Assembly: GCA_035276475.1 (NCBI GenBank)
Contig: DATELQ010000061.1
Location: 8,168 to 72,167, forward strand
DNA from: DATDFB01 sp035276475
GTDB taxonomy: Bacteria > Acidobacteriota > Thermoanaerobaculia > Gp7-AA8
Reading direction: 5' to 3'
DNA: 64,000 bases
Part shown: positions 52,359 through 61,740 of the stretch, piece by piece
Layout: the number at the start of each line of letters is the position of its first letter
Numbering within the stretch: the stretch's first letter is position 1
Made by a program: the position numbers and the translations under genes
Notes under the pieces: model-generated
What the model saw: only the letters and a program-made list of their open reading frames with translations
Database searches by the model: none
Told to the model about the DNA's origin: nothing

Positions 52359-55300
52359 TTAGCCCTCCACCTCCGCAAAATTCACCGACACGAGCCTTGA
52401 GCAGCCCGCCTCCTCCATCGTCACCCCGTAGAGGATGTCCGCCGCCTCCATCGTCCGCCGCGAGTGCGTGATCACGATGAACTGCGTGTCGCGCGACATG
52501 TCGCGGACGAGGCGGACGAAGCGCTCGTTGTTGATCTCGTCGAGCGGGGCGTCGACCTCGTCGAGGATGCAGAACGGCGACGGCTTGTAGCGGAAGATGG
52601 CGAAGAGCAGCGCCAGCGCCGTGAGGGCCCGCTCGCCGCCGGACAACAACGCGATCGACTGGTTCTTCTTCCCCGGCGGCTGGGCCACGAGCTCGATGCC
52701 GCTCTCGAGGATGTCCTCCTCATCCAGCAGCTGCATCTTGGCCGTGCCGCCGCCGAAGAGCGACGTGAAGATCTCGGTGAAGGACTGATTCACTGCGGTG
52801 AACGCTTCGCGGAAGAGCTCGCGCGAGGTGAGGTTGATCTTGCGGATCGTGCCGCGCAGCGACTCGATGGCCTGCACCAGGTCGTCGCGCTGCGTGCGCA
52901 GGAACGACTCGCGCTGCTCGAGCTCCTGGTGCTCTTCGATCGCCAGCACGTTCACCGGGCCGATCTTCTCGATCTGTTCCGACAGCTTCGCGACCTCGGA
53001 CTCCAACGCAGCGCGCGCGTCGTCGGACGACGGCGGCTCGACCTCGGCCAGCGCATCGATCCCGGCGTGCAGGTCGAACGCGATCTGCTCGCGCAGCAGG
53101 TCGAACGCCGACTTGGCGCGGTCGGCGCGGCGCTCGGCCTCGAAGAGCGCGTCCTTGGCTGTGTTCCACTGCTCGCGCGAGTTCACGGCGCGCGACTGCA
53201 GCTCCTGCACGCGCGCGTCGAGGTCCGCGACCTCCGCCTCCAGCGCCACGCGCACCTCGCTGAGCTCGTGCAGCTTCGTAAGCGACGCGTCGAGCTGCGT
53301 CCGCGAGCTATCCACCGCCGCTTCGGTGTCGTTCTTCTTCCGCGCCAGCGACTCGATCTCCTGATGGAGCTGCGTGGCGCGCGACCCGAGGGAGATGACG
53401 ATGCGCGACAGATTCTCGTGCTCGCGCGCGATCGCGTTCACGTTCCCCGCCGCCGTCTCCACGTCGACGCGCGCCTTCGACGCGACCTCCGTCACCTGCT
53501 CGAAGGCCTCACGCGCCACGGTGAGCTTCTCCTCGTGCTGCCGGATGAGCTCGTGCGTGTCGCGCTCGAGCTGTTCGAGGCGCTGCAGCTCGTCGAATGC
53601 CGCGGTCTTGCGGGCGATGAGCTGGTCTTTTTCCTCGACGTACAGCGTCTGCTCTTCCGAGGCGACGGCGAGGTCCTTCTCGAACCGCTGCAGCTCCGCG
53701 CCGGCGCGCTCGAACTGATTGCGCCGCTCGCGCAGCTCCTGCTCTGCCGATCTCGAACGCTCCTCGGCGAGGATGCGCGCGTCGTCGGCGGCGCGCAGCT
53801 CGTCTTCGACCGACTGCAACTCCGTCGCGATTCCTGAAGCGCGCGTCTCGGCAGAGCCGAGGTGCGCTTCGAGATCCGACAACTGCCGCTTCAGCGAGAA
53901 GACGCCCGGCGTGGCCCCTTCGAGCCGGCCGCCGATGATCAGCGGTCCGCGGACGATGTCGCCTTCGAGCGTGGCGAACGTCGCGCTCGGGCGCTCCTTG
54001 GCGCGCTCGATCGCCTCGCCGAGGGAGCCGACGATGTAGGCCTCGGGCATGGCGCTGCGGATCGCGTCGGGCACCGGGCCGGCGCCGACGACTGCGAACG
54101 CCGCATTGCCGCGCCGCGATCCTTCGCCCGCGGCCTTGTAATCGAGCGTGATGAACGCGCCGCGCCCCGCGCCGCGCTCGCGCAGGCGTGCAATAGCCTC
54201 GATGGCGGTGTGCGCGTCGTCGACGACCACGGCCTTCGACACGTCGCGCAGCAGCGTGTCGAGCGCTGCCTCGAAGCCCTCCGTCGCCCGCACCGCTTCG
54301 GCGGCAGCCATTGCGTTCGGGATCAGCTCGAGGATCGCGCGGCGGACTTCCTCATCCTGCGATTCCAGCGACGTCAACAACGTCCGCAACGAGTCGATGC
54401 GATACGTCGTCTGCGACACCGCGTCGCGCGCCGATGCCAGCGACTGGCGCATCTCGTCGCGGCGCGACGTCAATTCATCGCGTCGCGAAACGGCTTCGCG
54501 CGCCGTGTGCTGCGCCTCGACCAGCGCCTGCTCGGCGTCGCGCAGCCGCTGCTCCCACTCGCCGACGAGCGCAGCCGCGCCGTCGCGGCTTTCCAGCGCG
54601 CGGCGCGCGCTCTCGCTCAGCTTGGAGAGGTAGAACTCGCATTTCTCGACGGCGATCTCGATCTGGTGCACCTGGTTGCGCGCCTCGGAGATCTTCGCGA
54701 TCGTCCGCATCAGCGACTCGCGCGAGTCGGTCAGCGCCTTTTCGTGCTGGCGCACTTCGTCCGATTTTTCCTGGCGCTCGCGCTCGAGCTGATCGGCGAT
54801 CTCGCGCAGGCGATTGCGCTCGTTGCGCGCGCCGTCGAGCGCCTGCGACTTCTCGTCGAGCAAGGCCTGCTGTTCCGATGCTTCCTGTTCGAGCGAGGCG
54901 ATCTGCGCGTGCCCGGAGTCGATGCGCTGCACGAGATCGCCGAGGTTCGTCTCCGACTGCTGGAGGAACGAGCGGAGGCGCTCGACCTCGCCGGAGAGCG
55001 AGGCCATCTCTTCGCGCAGCGACGACGCGCGCGCGGCGCGCTCGGCGAGGAGCGTGCGGTTCTCGGCGAGCTCCGCCTCGTCCGTCGCCAGCTGCGCGGA
55101 GAGCTCGCTCTCCGACGCCTGCGCCGACGCCACGCCCTGCTCCGCCGCCTCCTGCTCCGCCTGCCCGGCCACGATGCGGCCGCGGTAGAGCGAGCGCTTC
55201 GCCGTCGAGAGCTGTTCGGTCAGTTCCTTGTGCCGGCGGGCCTTGCCGGCCTGGCGCTTGAGCGAGTTGAGATTCCGCGTCACCTCGCCGAGCGTGTCGT

Positions 55301-55886
55301 CGATGCGCAGCAGATTTTGCTGCGTCTCCTCGAGCTTCAGCTCCGCGGCGCGGCGCTTCGTCTTGTACTTGGTGATGCCCGCGGCCTCTTCGATCAGGCG
55401 CCGGCGATCCTGCGGCTTGTTGGAGAGGATGAGATCGATCTTCCCCTGCTCCATCACCGAGTAGTTGCGGATGCCGAGGCCCGTGTCCATGAGGATGTCG
55501 GAGATGTCCTTCATCCGGACGCGCTTGCCGTTGAGGCGGAACTCCGACTCGCCGGTGCGGAAGACGCGGCGGTTGATGACGATGCGGCCGTCGTCAGCCA
55601 TCGGGTGGTCGCTGTCGCCGTTCGACGTGCCGAGGGTGAGCGTGACCTCGCCCATCGACAGCGGGCGGCGGCGCGCGGAGCCCTGGAAGATGACGTCGTC
55701 CATCGTCTCGCCGCGGATGTGCGCGGCGCGGTTCTCGCCGAGGACCCAGATGATGGCGTCGCAGATGTTCGACTTCCCGCAGCCGTTCGGTCCGACGACC
55801 GCGGTCATCGCGGCGGGGAAGCTCAGGTTGGCGGGGTCGTAGAAGGACTTGAAGCCGTGTATTTCTAACTTTTCGAGACGAAACAT
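52359..55886 (-). CDS. smc: Chromosome segregation protein SMC
   Basis: 1175-aa SMC ATPase, the core of condensin-type chromosome organisation, acting as a dimer with ScpAB on DNA. The N-terminal head has Walker A GPNGCGKSN (about 32-40). Two long coiled coils flank a hinge at about 520-660 (GRGAFITLDYKAAGEG). The C-terminal head has the ABC signature LLSGGERALTALAL (about 1080) and Walker B FCILDEVDAPLD (about 1104). Length and order match full bacterial Smc. The usual downstream ftsY partner is not seen; neighbours are a small plus-strand protein and a membrane protein. Confidence 0.97.
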   Translation of the reverse strand: MFRLEKLEIHGFKSFYDPANLSFPAAMTAVVGPNGCGKSNICDAIIWVLGENRAAHIRGETMDDVIFQGSARRRPLSMGEVTLTLGTSNGDSDHPMADDGRIVINRRVFRTGESEFRLNGKRVRMKDISDILMDTGLGIRNYSVMEQGKIDLILSNKPQDRRRLIEEAAGITKYKTKRRAAELKLEETQQNLLRIDDTLGEVTRNLNSLKRQAGKARRHKELTEQLSTAKRSLYRGRIVAGQAEQEAAEQGVASAQASESELSAQLATDEAELAENRTLLAERAARASSLREEMASLSGEVERLRSFLQQSETNLGDLVQRIDSGHAQIASLEQEASEQQALLDEKSQALDGARNERNRLREIADQLERERQEKSDEVRQHEKALTDSRESLMRTIAKISEARNQVHQIEIAVEKCEFYLSKLSESARRALESRDGAAALVGEWEQRLRDAEQALVEAQHTAREAVSRRDELTSRRDEMRQSLASARDAVSQTTYRIDSLRTLLTSLESQDEEVRRAILELIPNAMAAAEAVRATEGFEAALDTLLRDVSKAVVVDDAHTAIEAIARLRERGAGRGAFITLDYKAAGEGSRRGNAAFAVVGAGPVPDAIRSAMPEAYIVGSLGEAIERAKERPSATFATLEGDIVRGPLIIGGRLEGATPGVFSLKRQLSDLEAHLGSAETRASGIATELQSVEDELRAADDARILAEERSRSAEQELRERRNQFERAGAELQRFEKDLAVASEEQTLYVEEKDQLIARKTAAFDELQRLEQLERDTHELIRQHEEKLTVAREAFEQVTEVASKARVDVETAAGNVNAIAREHENLSRIVISLGSRATQLHQEIESLARKKNDTEAAVDSSRTQLDASLTKLHELSEVRVALEAEVADLDARVQELQSRAVNSREQWNTAKDALFEAERRADRAKSAFDLLREQIAFDLHAGIDALAEVEPPSSDDARAALESEVAKLSEQIEKIGPVNVLAIEEHQELEQRESFLRTQRDDLVQAIESLRGTIRKINLTSRELFREAFTAVNQSFTEIFTSLFGGGTAKMQLLDEEDILESGIELVAQPPGKKNQSIALLSGGERALTALALLFAIFRYKPSPFCILDEVDAPLDEINNERFVRLVRDMSRDTQFIVITHSRRTMEAADILYGVTMEEAGCSRLVSVNFAEVEG

Positions 55887-55902
55887 TTTGGATTGGCCGG
55901 GG

Positions 55903-55911
55903 ATGGTAGCA
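55903..55911 (-). promoter_or_regulatory. Extended -10 element of the smc promoter
   Basis: On the minus strand TGCTACCAT is an extended -10 (TG-N-TACCAT) ending 16 nt before the smc ATG. TTGCGT about 16 bp further upstream could be a weak -35. The rest of the 70-bp gap between smc and the next gene shows nothing more. Confidence 0.4.
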
Positions 55912-55956
55912 CCCGAAATTCAACACGCAAGTTGACAGACAGAACGCGCAGTCGTT

Positions 55957-56421
55957 CTAGTGCACTTCCCGCCGCCACGCCAGAAGGAGCGGGATGAAGG
56001 CGAGGTACATGAAGACGCCGCGCATCCAACTGAGATGCTGCCAGTTCTGGCCGCGCACGTACCACTCGGCGGGGCTGACGTTGCCCGTGGCGCTGTTGCG
56101 GAAGGCGATGAGCTCGGGGACGAAGTAGATGGCGGTGGCGGCGATGGCGACGGCGTAGATGACCGCGGTGATGGCGATGAGCTTGCGCCGCGATCGCAGC
56201 TTCCAGTTGAGCGCCAGCGCGGCGATGAGCGAGAGGATTGCCAGCGGGTGGATGCTGAGCCAGAAGTGCTCGTCGTGGATCGTCTGCGCCAGCGCCGCGG
56301 TCTTTGGCAGGCCGGCGAGGTACGGCGGGAACCAGACGATGTGCGAGTAGGCGATCCCGCCGAGGATGGTGGCCCAGACGATGATCGCTGCCGCAAGCGA
56401 CAGGTCACGAGCTCTTGTCAT
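55957..56421 (-). CDS. Small membrane protein, possibly DUF1772-like
   Basis: 154-aa protein with four predicted helices: LSLAAAIIVWATILGGIAYS, SIHPLAILSLIAALALNW, LIAITAVIYAVAIAATAIYFV and a last one near MRGVFMYLAFIPLLLAW. The loop HIVWFPPYLAGLPKTAALAQ and the order of helices are similar to DUF1772 proteins, but I hold that family only as possible. The ATG at 56421 precedes a clear N-terminal helix; a longer open frame upstream overlaps the divergent serine hydrolase and is rejected. Confidence 0.65.
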   Translation of the reverse strand: MTRARDLSLAAAIIVWATILGGIAYSHIVWFPPYLAGLPKTAALAQTIHDEHFWLSIHPLAILSLIAALALNWKLRSRRKLIAITAVIYAVAIAATAIYFVPELIAFRNSATGNVSPAEWYVRGQNWQHLSWMRGVFMYLAFIPLLLAWRREVH

Positions 56422-56445
56422 GGATTGCGCATATCGTAGCAGAGC

Positions 56446-57465
56446 GTGATCGAGGAGCTCATGCAGCGCGAGATTGACGTTGGTAGTTTTCCCGCGGCGG
56501 CGTGGGCGGTCGGCGATCTGGAGAGCCTCATCTCTGAGGGCGCTCTCGGCTACGCAGTCGCCGTCCCGCTGCGTATCCCGGCCGCGGTCGACACGATCTT
56601 CGACGTCGCCTCGCTGACGAAGCCGTTGATCACGGCGACGCTGATCCTGCAGGCGGTGGCCGAGGGACGCATTGGGCTCGACGATCGCTTCGAAGGCTTC
56701 ACGTACCGATCTTTGCTCACGCACTCCTCGGGCCTGATCGCCTGGCTGCCGCTGTACGCGTTCCCCGATCCGCTGGCGGCGATTCACGACCACGGGCGAG
56801 GCGCGGGCGGCACGGTCTACTCTGATCTCAATTTCGTGCTGCTCTGGTACGCGCTGCAGCGGCTGTACGGCGACTACGCTACGCGCGCCGAGGAGCGCAT
56901 CCTGCGCCCCCTCGGCGTCGAGGCCCTCTTCCGCCCCCCCGCCCCGCTCCGGCCGCGCATCGCCGCGACGGAATGGGGGCAGCGCTGGGAGATGCGGATG
57001 TGCGCGGAGCGGAAGATCGCCTTCGACGGGTTCCGGCAGACGTTGATCTGGGGCGAGACGCACGACGGCAACTCGTTCTCCCTCGGCGGTACGGCGGGCA
57101 ACGCAGGCCTCTTCGCCACCGCGCGTGCGGTGTTTCGCATAGCCCAGGCGTTTGCGAACGGCGAGCTCGTCCCGCGCGACCTCGTCGCCGAGGCGACGCG
57201 CAACGACGACGGCCGCGGCCTCGGATGGGACAAGCCGACGCCCGGCTCCCTGGCGACGTCGATGTTCTCACCCGAGGCGTACGGCCACACCGGCTTCACC
57301 GGGACCTCGGTGTGGATCGACGGCGAGCGAATCTACGTGCTGCTGACGAATCGCGTGCACCCGGTGGCGGCGGCGAACGCCATGCAGCGCATTCGGGGAG
57401 AGTTTCACCGGCTCGCCCAAACACTCCCCGGCGCCCACCCCGCCGCCCGCCCGCGCAGCGCCTGA
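56446..57465 (+). CDS. Beta-lactamase-family serine hydrolase (class C/PBP-like)
   Basis: 339-aa serine hydrolase with motifs of the class C beta-lactamase/D-Ala-D-Ala carboxypeptidase group: SLTK (Ser56-Lys59), YSD (from Tyr125) in place of YxN, and GHTGFTG (about 283) in place of KTG. No signal peptide is visible, so it is probably cytoplasmic; such proteins include esterases and peptidases. I chose the GTG at 56446, 8 nt after a TATCGT -10-like element (56432-56437). Its 3' end overlaps the convergent TPR gene by 61 bp. Confidence 0.85.
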   Translation: MIEELMQREIDVGSFPAAAWAVGDLESLISEGALGYAVAVPLRIPAAVDTIFDVASLTKPLITATLILQAVAEGRIGLDDRFEGFTYRSLLTHSSGLIAWLPLYAFPDPLAAIHDHGRGAGGTVYSDLNFVLLWYALQRLYGDYATRAEERILRPLGVEALFRPPAPLRPRIAATEWGQRWEMRMCAERKIAFDGFRQTLIWGETHDGNSFSLGGTAGNAGLFATARAVFRIAQAFANGELVPRDLVAEATRNDDGRGLGWDKPTPGSLATSMFSPEAYGHTGFTGTSVWIDGERIYVLLTNRVHPVAAANAMQRIRGEFHRLAQTLPGAHPAARPRSA

Positions 57466-57992
57466 GCCTTTGCGGCGTCGCCGCTCGCCTCGGCCAGCGC
57501 GGCGTACATCACCAGCGTCTCGGCCAGCAGCGGGTCGGGGTCGGTGTAGTCGTCGCGGAAGCGCGTCTCGAGCAGCTCGGCGTTGTCGCGGTAGATGCGC
57601 AGCGCGTCGTCGCGGCGGCCGGCCTTCAGAAAAATATAGGCGAGGGCGAGGGCCTGGAACTCCTGAATCTGCGGGTGCAGCGCGATCGTCTGCTCCATCA
57701 ACGTCGCCGCTTCGTCGAGATCGCGGTTGAGGTGCGCGAGGGAGAGGGCGATGCCCTCGCGCGCGGCGGGGTCGTCGGAGGCGCGATACGCCGCGATCGC
57801 CTCCTCGAACCGTCCCATCAGCTTCAGCGCCTCGGCGCGGTGCAGCGGATCGCGCTCCGCGGCGGCCGCCGCGTCGGCGTAGCGATGCTGATGGATGAGC
57901 TCCTGCGCGCTCGTGGCCGGCTTCTGCGACAACATCCAGATCGCCAGCCACACGACCAGCGTGACCGTGATGATGAGAATCGTCAGAACCAT
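57405..57992 (-). CDS. Membrane-anchored TPR protein
   Basis: 195-aa protein, last of the six-gene operon. An N-terminal membrane anchor (MVLTILIITVTLVVWLAIWM) is followed by about four TPR-like helical pairs (HRYADAAAAAERD, GRFEEAIAAYRASDD, AYIFLKAGRRDDALRIYRDN, ALAEASGDAAKAQALRG). TPR repeats mediate protein contacts, here at the inner membrane. Its start shares one base with the TAA of the preceding gene (TAATG). Its C-terminal 20 codons lie antisense to the end of the serine-hydrolase gene. Confidence 0.75.
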   Translation of the reverse strand: MVLTILIITVTLVVWLAIWMLSQKPATSAQELIHQHRYADAAAAAERDPLHRAEALKLMGRFEEAIAAYRASDDPAAREGIALSLAHLNRDLDEAATLMEQTIALHPQIQEFQALALAYIFLKAGRRDDALRIYRDNAELLETRFRDDYTDPDPLLAETLVMYAALAEASGDAAKAQALRGRAAGWAPGSVWASR

Positions 57993-58486
57993 TACTTCTT
58001 CGTAGGCGTCGCCGGCTGAGTCGTCGTCGTTGGCTGCGGCTGCGCCGGCGCCACGGCGCCCGGCTCGACGATCAGCGTCCGCATCGTCTGCGGCCGTCCC
58101 TCGTACTGGAACTTGAGATCCGGCATCGCCTGCGGCTTCGTCTCGTCGGGCTGGCTGCTCAAGTCCGTCACGTCCGTCAGCGGCACTGCGGACGCCGCGT
58201 TCACCGCGCTCTGGTTGCGGCGGCTGACGAACTCGTGGACGCCGAGCAGCAGCAGCACCACGACGAACGCGCCGAGCACCGCCAGGACCCCCTGGCGCTG
58301 CCGCGCGTACTCGATCACGCCTTGCTGCTTCTTCGCGCCGCGCTGCGGAAACATCTCAGCCAGCACCGCTTTCGTATCGGGCTTGGCGCCCGTGCGCGGG
58401 TCGGCGCCGCAGTACGGGCAGAGCTTGGCCACCGCGTCGATCTCGTGACTGCAAGAGACGCAGGTGATGCGGTCCGGCTCACTCAA
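57992..58486 (-). CDS. Zinc-ribbon membrane protein
   Basis: 164-aa protein. Two Cys pairs (C9xxC12, C23xxC26; ITCVSC and LCPYCGADPRTG) form an N-terminal zinc ribbon. One transmembrane helix (about 66-86, GVLAVLGAFVVVLLLLGV) follows, then a Pro/Thr-rich tail (PTTTTQPATPTKK). The ribbon would be cytoplasmic and the tail periplasmic. The likely start is TTG at 58486, overlapping the previous stop by 8 bp; no ATG or GTG lies in frame before the ribbon. Function unknown; the same ribbon-TM layout is found in the gene before it. Confidence 0.65.
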   Translation of the reverse strand: MSEPDRITCVSCSHEIDAVAKLCPYCGADPRTGAKPDTKAVLAEMFPQRGAKKQQGVIEYARQRQGVLAVLGAFVVVLLLLGVHEFVSRRNQSAVNAASAVPLTDVTDLSSQPDETKPQAMPDLKFQYEGRPQTMRTLIVEPGAVAPAQPQPTTTTQPATPTKK

Positions 58487-59327
58487 CGTTGATATCCACC
58501 GTGAATCGCGAAGTCACCGGCGTGCCGCCCTCGGTCGCCGGCCGGAAGCGCCATGATTGCACGGCGCCGATCAAACGTCCCATCTCTCCTGACAGCGGCT
58601 GCACGATGTCGATGTCGCGCACGCGTCCGTCGGTTCCGACCGTCAGCGTCAGCCGCGCGTGTCCGTGCCCGTGAAGCGGCGGCACCGGCTGATACTCCGG
58701 CACCGGCTGCGTCAGGCGCGCGACTCGCGCCGCCGGCGGCGGAGGCGCGGTGCGCCGCGGATGCGGGATGGTCGGCTCCTCGGCCCGGCCGTTCGGCGTT
58801 CCGGTCACGGAGCGCGGATCGATCGTCTGGATCGTCTGCGGCGGCGGCACGGCCTGCGTCGCCGCGCCGTACTGCTGCGACGTCATCGCCGTCGCGTCGG
58901 TCCCCATCGCGCCAGTGACGGTCGTCGTCATCGGCGTCGACGTCGTCGCCGGCTGCTCGCTCGGCGCGGCCAGAGGCGCGCTGTTGTCGGGCACGAGCGG
59001 GATGTTTGCGGTCGGCGGCGCCGGCGCTTGCGTCGCCACGGCTTCCGGCGTCTTCGGCTGCTGTGCCGCCTTCACCTCGCTCGGCTCGAATCCGTGAATC
59101 AGCGATCCGATGACGAAGGCGATGACCAGCAGCGCCACGAAGGCGACGGCGCCGAGGACTTTGCGGTTCCAGCGATGTTGCGGCGGCGGCGGTGCTGCTG
59201 CCGCGACTGCGGCGGACTCCGGCTTCGCCGGCGCCTTATCGGCCTGCCACCAGTTACAGTAGAGACACGACTTCGCGCCGAGATCGATGCCGCGATTGCA
59301 ATTCACGCACTGTTTTTTGTCGCTCAT
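58479..59327 (-). CDS. Zinc-ribbon, transmembrane, TonB C-terminal-domain protein
   Basis: 282-aa protein. N-terminal zinc ribbon with C7xxC10 and C21xxC24 (QCVNCNRG, SCLYCNWW), a transmembrane helix at about 53-73 (LGAVAFVALLVIAFVIGSLI), a long Pro/Thr/Ala-rich linker, and a C-terminal TonB-like domain (about 205-282; GHGHARLTLTVGTDGRVRDI, then VQSWRFRPATEGG). This is the topology of an energy-transducing TonB-like protein with an added cytoplasmic ribbon. It starts at ATG 59327 overlapping the previous stop (ATGA); the TTG upstream is a less good choice. It could contact an outer-membrane receptor or act as a sensor. Confidence 0.75.
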   Translation of the reverse strand: MSDKKQCVNCNRGIDLGAKSCLYCNWWQADKAPAKPESAAVAAAAPPPPQHRWNRKVLGAVAFVALLVIAFVIGSLIHGFEPSEVKAAQQPKTPEAVATQAPAPPTANIPLVPDNSAPLAAPSEQPATTSTPMTTTVTGAMGTDATAMTSQQYGAATQAVPPPQTIQTIDPRSVTGTPNGRAEEPTIPHPRRTAPPPPAARVARLTQPVPEYQPVPPLHGHGHARLTLTVGTDGRVRDIDIVQPLSGEMGRLIGAVQSWRFRPATEGGTPVTSRFTVDINVE

Positions 59328-60325
59328 CAAATCGCGATACGGTGCAACCGCCGTACCGCGTCGTCCCAGACGAGCACAGCGTCAGGCGTAATCGCAAACG
59401 ACTGAGGGGGAAGGTCTTTCGCGACGACCGTGCTACCAGCTGTCGCGACACGGTAGAGCGTCTCGCTGCTCGTGTCGTACGCAAATAACAGATTTCCGCG
59501 GACGAGGACGCGGTCGACGCCGGTGGGGAAGTCGGAATTGCGGTTCGGGCGGATGCCGAGGCCTAGGAGGCCGCGGAAAAAGCCGCGCAGAAAGGCCTGG
59601 CGGAATGTCTGCGCCCCTTCGATCATCCAGACGCGCTTGGCTGACGGATCGGCGATCGCGAGCGTGTGCGACGGCGCGAAGGCGAGCGCGACCGGCACCG
59701 CGCCGACGGCGCTCTCGCCCGCGAGCGTCATCGTCGGGAGCGCGACGACGCGCAACTTCGATTCGCGGGGATAGACGAGGTAGGCGTTGTCGCCGTCGAT
59801 CTCCAGGTCGGAGGCGAACGGCGCGACCTTGACGCTGCGCCGGACTGCGAGCGGCGCGGTGGTGATCTCCTGCAGCACGCCGGCGGTGCGCGAGTAGACG
59901 TAGAGCCGTCCATTGGCGGCGCGAAGAAACGACGGATCGGCGGCGATTGTGATGGACGCCCCCGCGCCGTCCGCGCCGATCCGTTCGAGGGCTCGAGCGT
60001 CGCGCTCGAGGAGATAAAGCGCGCGCCCGAGGAAGACGCCGTCGACCGGCGTCTCCCCGCACTTGATCGTCGTGCCGCGGCCGTTGCCGAGCTCGACGAC
60101 GCGCACTTCGTTGGAGAGAGCATCGACGACCGCCACGCGGTCATCGCCGGCGACGATCTGCGTGGGCTTCAAAACGCCGCCGCTCTCCCATACGACGTCG
60201 AGCGTTTTCGCGTTGAACAACTCGACCGTACCGTGATGCGCGACGACGATGCCGTCGCGCGTTGTAGCAACTTGTTGCGCGAGCGCGGGGGCGGCGGCGA
60301 ACAGCAACATGAGGAGCCGCTTCAT
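59327..60325 (-). CDS. Secreted beta-propeller-like protein
   Basis: 332-aa exported protein. A signal peptide (MKRLLMLLFAAAPALAQ) precedes short beta-rich repeats such as DGIVVAHHGTVELFNAKTLD, NGRLYVYSRTAGVLQEI and GNLLFAYDTSSETLYRV, which suggests a YVTN/NHL-like propeller of about six blades. There are no catalytic residues that I can name. Overlaps with both neighbours (ATGA) place it in the six-gene operon; it may be a periplasmic interaction module. Confidence 0.65.
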   Translation of the reverse strand: MKRLLMLLFAAAPALAQQVATTRDGIVVAHHGTVELFNAKTLDVVWESGGVLKPTQIVAGDDRVAVVDALSNEVRVVELGNGRGTTIKCGETPVDGVFLGRALYLLERDARALERIGADGAGASITIAADPSFLRAANGRLYVYSRTAGVLQEITTAPLAVRRSVKVAPFASDLEIDGDNAYLVYPRESKLRVVALPTMTLAGESAVGAVPVALAFAPSHTLAIADPSAKRVWMIEGAQTFRQAFLRGFFRGLLGLGIRPNRNSDFPTGVDRVLVRGNLLFAYDTSSETLYRVATAGSTVVAKDLPPQSFAITPDAVLVWDDAVRRLHRIAI

Positions 60326-61740
60326 TGGATCGGCTCCAGGCGGATCGGTTCGAGGAGCAGGCCGTCGGCGCCGCCGACGTCTGTGACGCCGAGGATGCGG
60401 TAGACGAGGCGCAGCGGCGAGCTTGCGGCGAAGTTCCCGTTGAAGATCGTTGGCTGTGCGAAGCGGAAGGGAACGCCTTCGATGGTGCCCGTCGTGAACG
60501 GCACGTCGGTGAAGATGACGACGCCGCTGAAGGTCATCTGATCGAGCGTGGCGCGCTGCTCCGGCGTGAGCTTGAGCCCGAGGAGCTTGCGCAGCTCGGG
60601 GCCGCTCGGCTGCGCCGTCGCTTTGCCGCTGGTGAGGAACACCGGCGCGCCGCTCGCCGGCTCCTCGGCTTCGCGGCGGAGCGTGCGCAGCGTGTCGTTG
60701 TCGGGGAAGCGCGTGAGGAGCGCGTCGAGCGCGGCGCGCGCGCTGCGAAGCTCCCCGGCGTGGATTTGTTGCAGAGCGCGGCGGACCTCGGCGCCGGTAG
60801 TCGACGCGTCCGGCGCCGCGACCTTCGTGCGCTCGAGGTAACGCTGGTACTCGCGGACGAGAGCGATCGAGAAGGGATTGGCGTCGAACGCCGCGGCGTA
60901 GGTCTTTTCATCGGGACCGAGCCGCGCGATGGCGGCCAGCGCCGTCGGATCGTCGCTGCGCGAGGCCAGCACGGTCTCGTACATCTTGCGCGCCTCGGCG
61001 ACGTCGCCGCGCCGCTCGACGAGCCCAGCGAGACGCAACTGCGTGCGGTTCAGGAGCGAGACGTACGTGGCCACGTCGCCGCGTGCGCTGGAGTAGATCT
61101 CGAAGGACTCATTGCGGACGACGGCGGACTTTAGCGGATCGAACGCCGCCGACTTGAGCGACGCGATGACGCTGCGCAGGAGCTGCTCGTCGTCGGTGAA
61201 CGTCGCCAGCGAGTATCGATAGACGTCGAGGTCGAGCTGGTTCGCGAGCGACGGCGACGTCTGCACGTCCGCCTCGGCGATGGCCACGGCATTGCGCGCC
61301 GCGCTCGCCGCCTTCTTGGTCTTGCGCAGCTGCACCATGGTGCTTGCGTAGAGGTTCCACGTCTTCGCCGAGTCGCTCGTGTACCGCAGCGCCTCCTCGG
61401 AGAGCGCAAACGCGCGGGCATCGTGGCCGAGCTTCGCCTCGGCGAGCGCCGCGTACGACGTGGCGGTGGCGTAGCGCGTCATGTCCGAGGCGCGGCGGGC
61501 GTCGAGTCGCTCTCGCGTGGCCAGGTCGATGGCGCTCGCATACTCCGCGTTGGCGCGCGCGGTCTCCGTGCGGAAGGCGCGGAGGTCGCCGAGGTTGAGG
61601 TGCGCCGAGAGCTTGGAGATGAAGTCTTTCGATGTGGCCAGCTGGCGCTCCATCTGCTGGATCTCGAAGTCCGAGGAGATGCGCGATTGCTGCGCAGAGA
61701 AAAACAACACGCAAAACGAAGAGAGGAGAAAGCGCTTCAT
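60322..61740 (-). CDS. Secreted TPR-repeat protein
   Basis: 472-aa protein with an N-terminal signal-like segment (MKRFLLSSFCVLFFSAQ). Residues about 40-350 are helical TPR-like repeats (YASAIDLATRERLDARRASD, AEAKLGHDARAFALSEEALR, LVERRGDVAEARKMYETVLA, LDALLTRFPDNDTLRTLRRE). The C-terminal part (GVVIFTDVPFTTGTIEGVPF) is beta-rich. The stop overlaps the propeller-gene start, and the start overlaps the VWA stop (ATGA). A scaffold role in the envelope is inferred; no enzymatic motif is visible. Confidence 0.7.
   Translation of the reverse strand: MKRFLLSSFCVLFFSAQQSRISSDFEIQQMERQLATSKDFISKLSAHLNLGDLRAFRTETARANAEYASAIDLATRERLDARRASDMTRYATATSYAALAEAKLGHDARAFALSEEALRYTSDSAKTWNLYASTMVQLRKTKKAASAARNAVAIAEADVQTSPSLANQLDLDVYRYSLATFTDDEQLLRSVIASLKSAAFDPLKSAVVRNESFEIYSSARGDVATYVSLLNRTQLRLAGLVERRGDVAEARKMYETVLASRSDDPTALAAIARLGPDEKTYAAAFDANPFSIALVREYQRYLERTKVAAPDASTTGAEVRRALQQIHAGELRSARAALDALLTRFPDNDTLRTLRREAEEPASGAPVFLTSGKATAQPSGPELRKLLGLKLTPEQRATLDQMTFSGVVIFTDVPFTTGTIEGVPFRFAQPTIFNGNFAASSPLRLVYRILGVTDVGGADGLLLEPIRLEPIQ

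Noticed and set aside
56422..57063. N-terminal extension of the small membrane protein at 55957
   Set aside because: It is antisense to the serine-hydrolase catalytic core, whose motifs are real.
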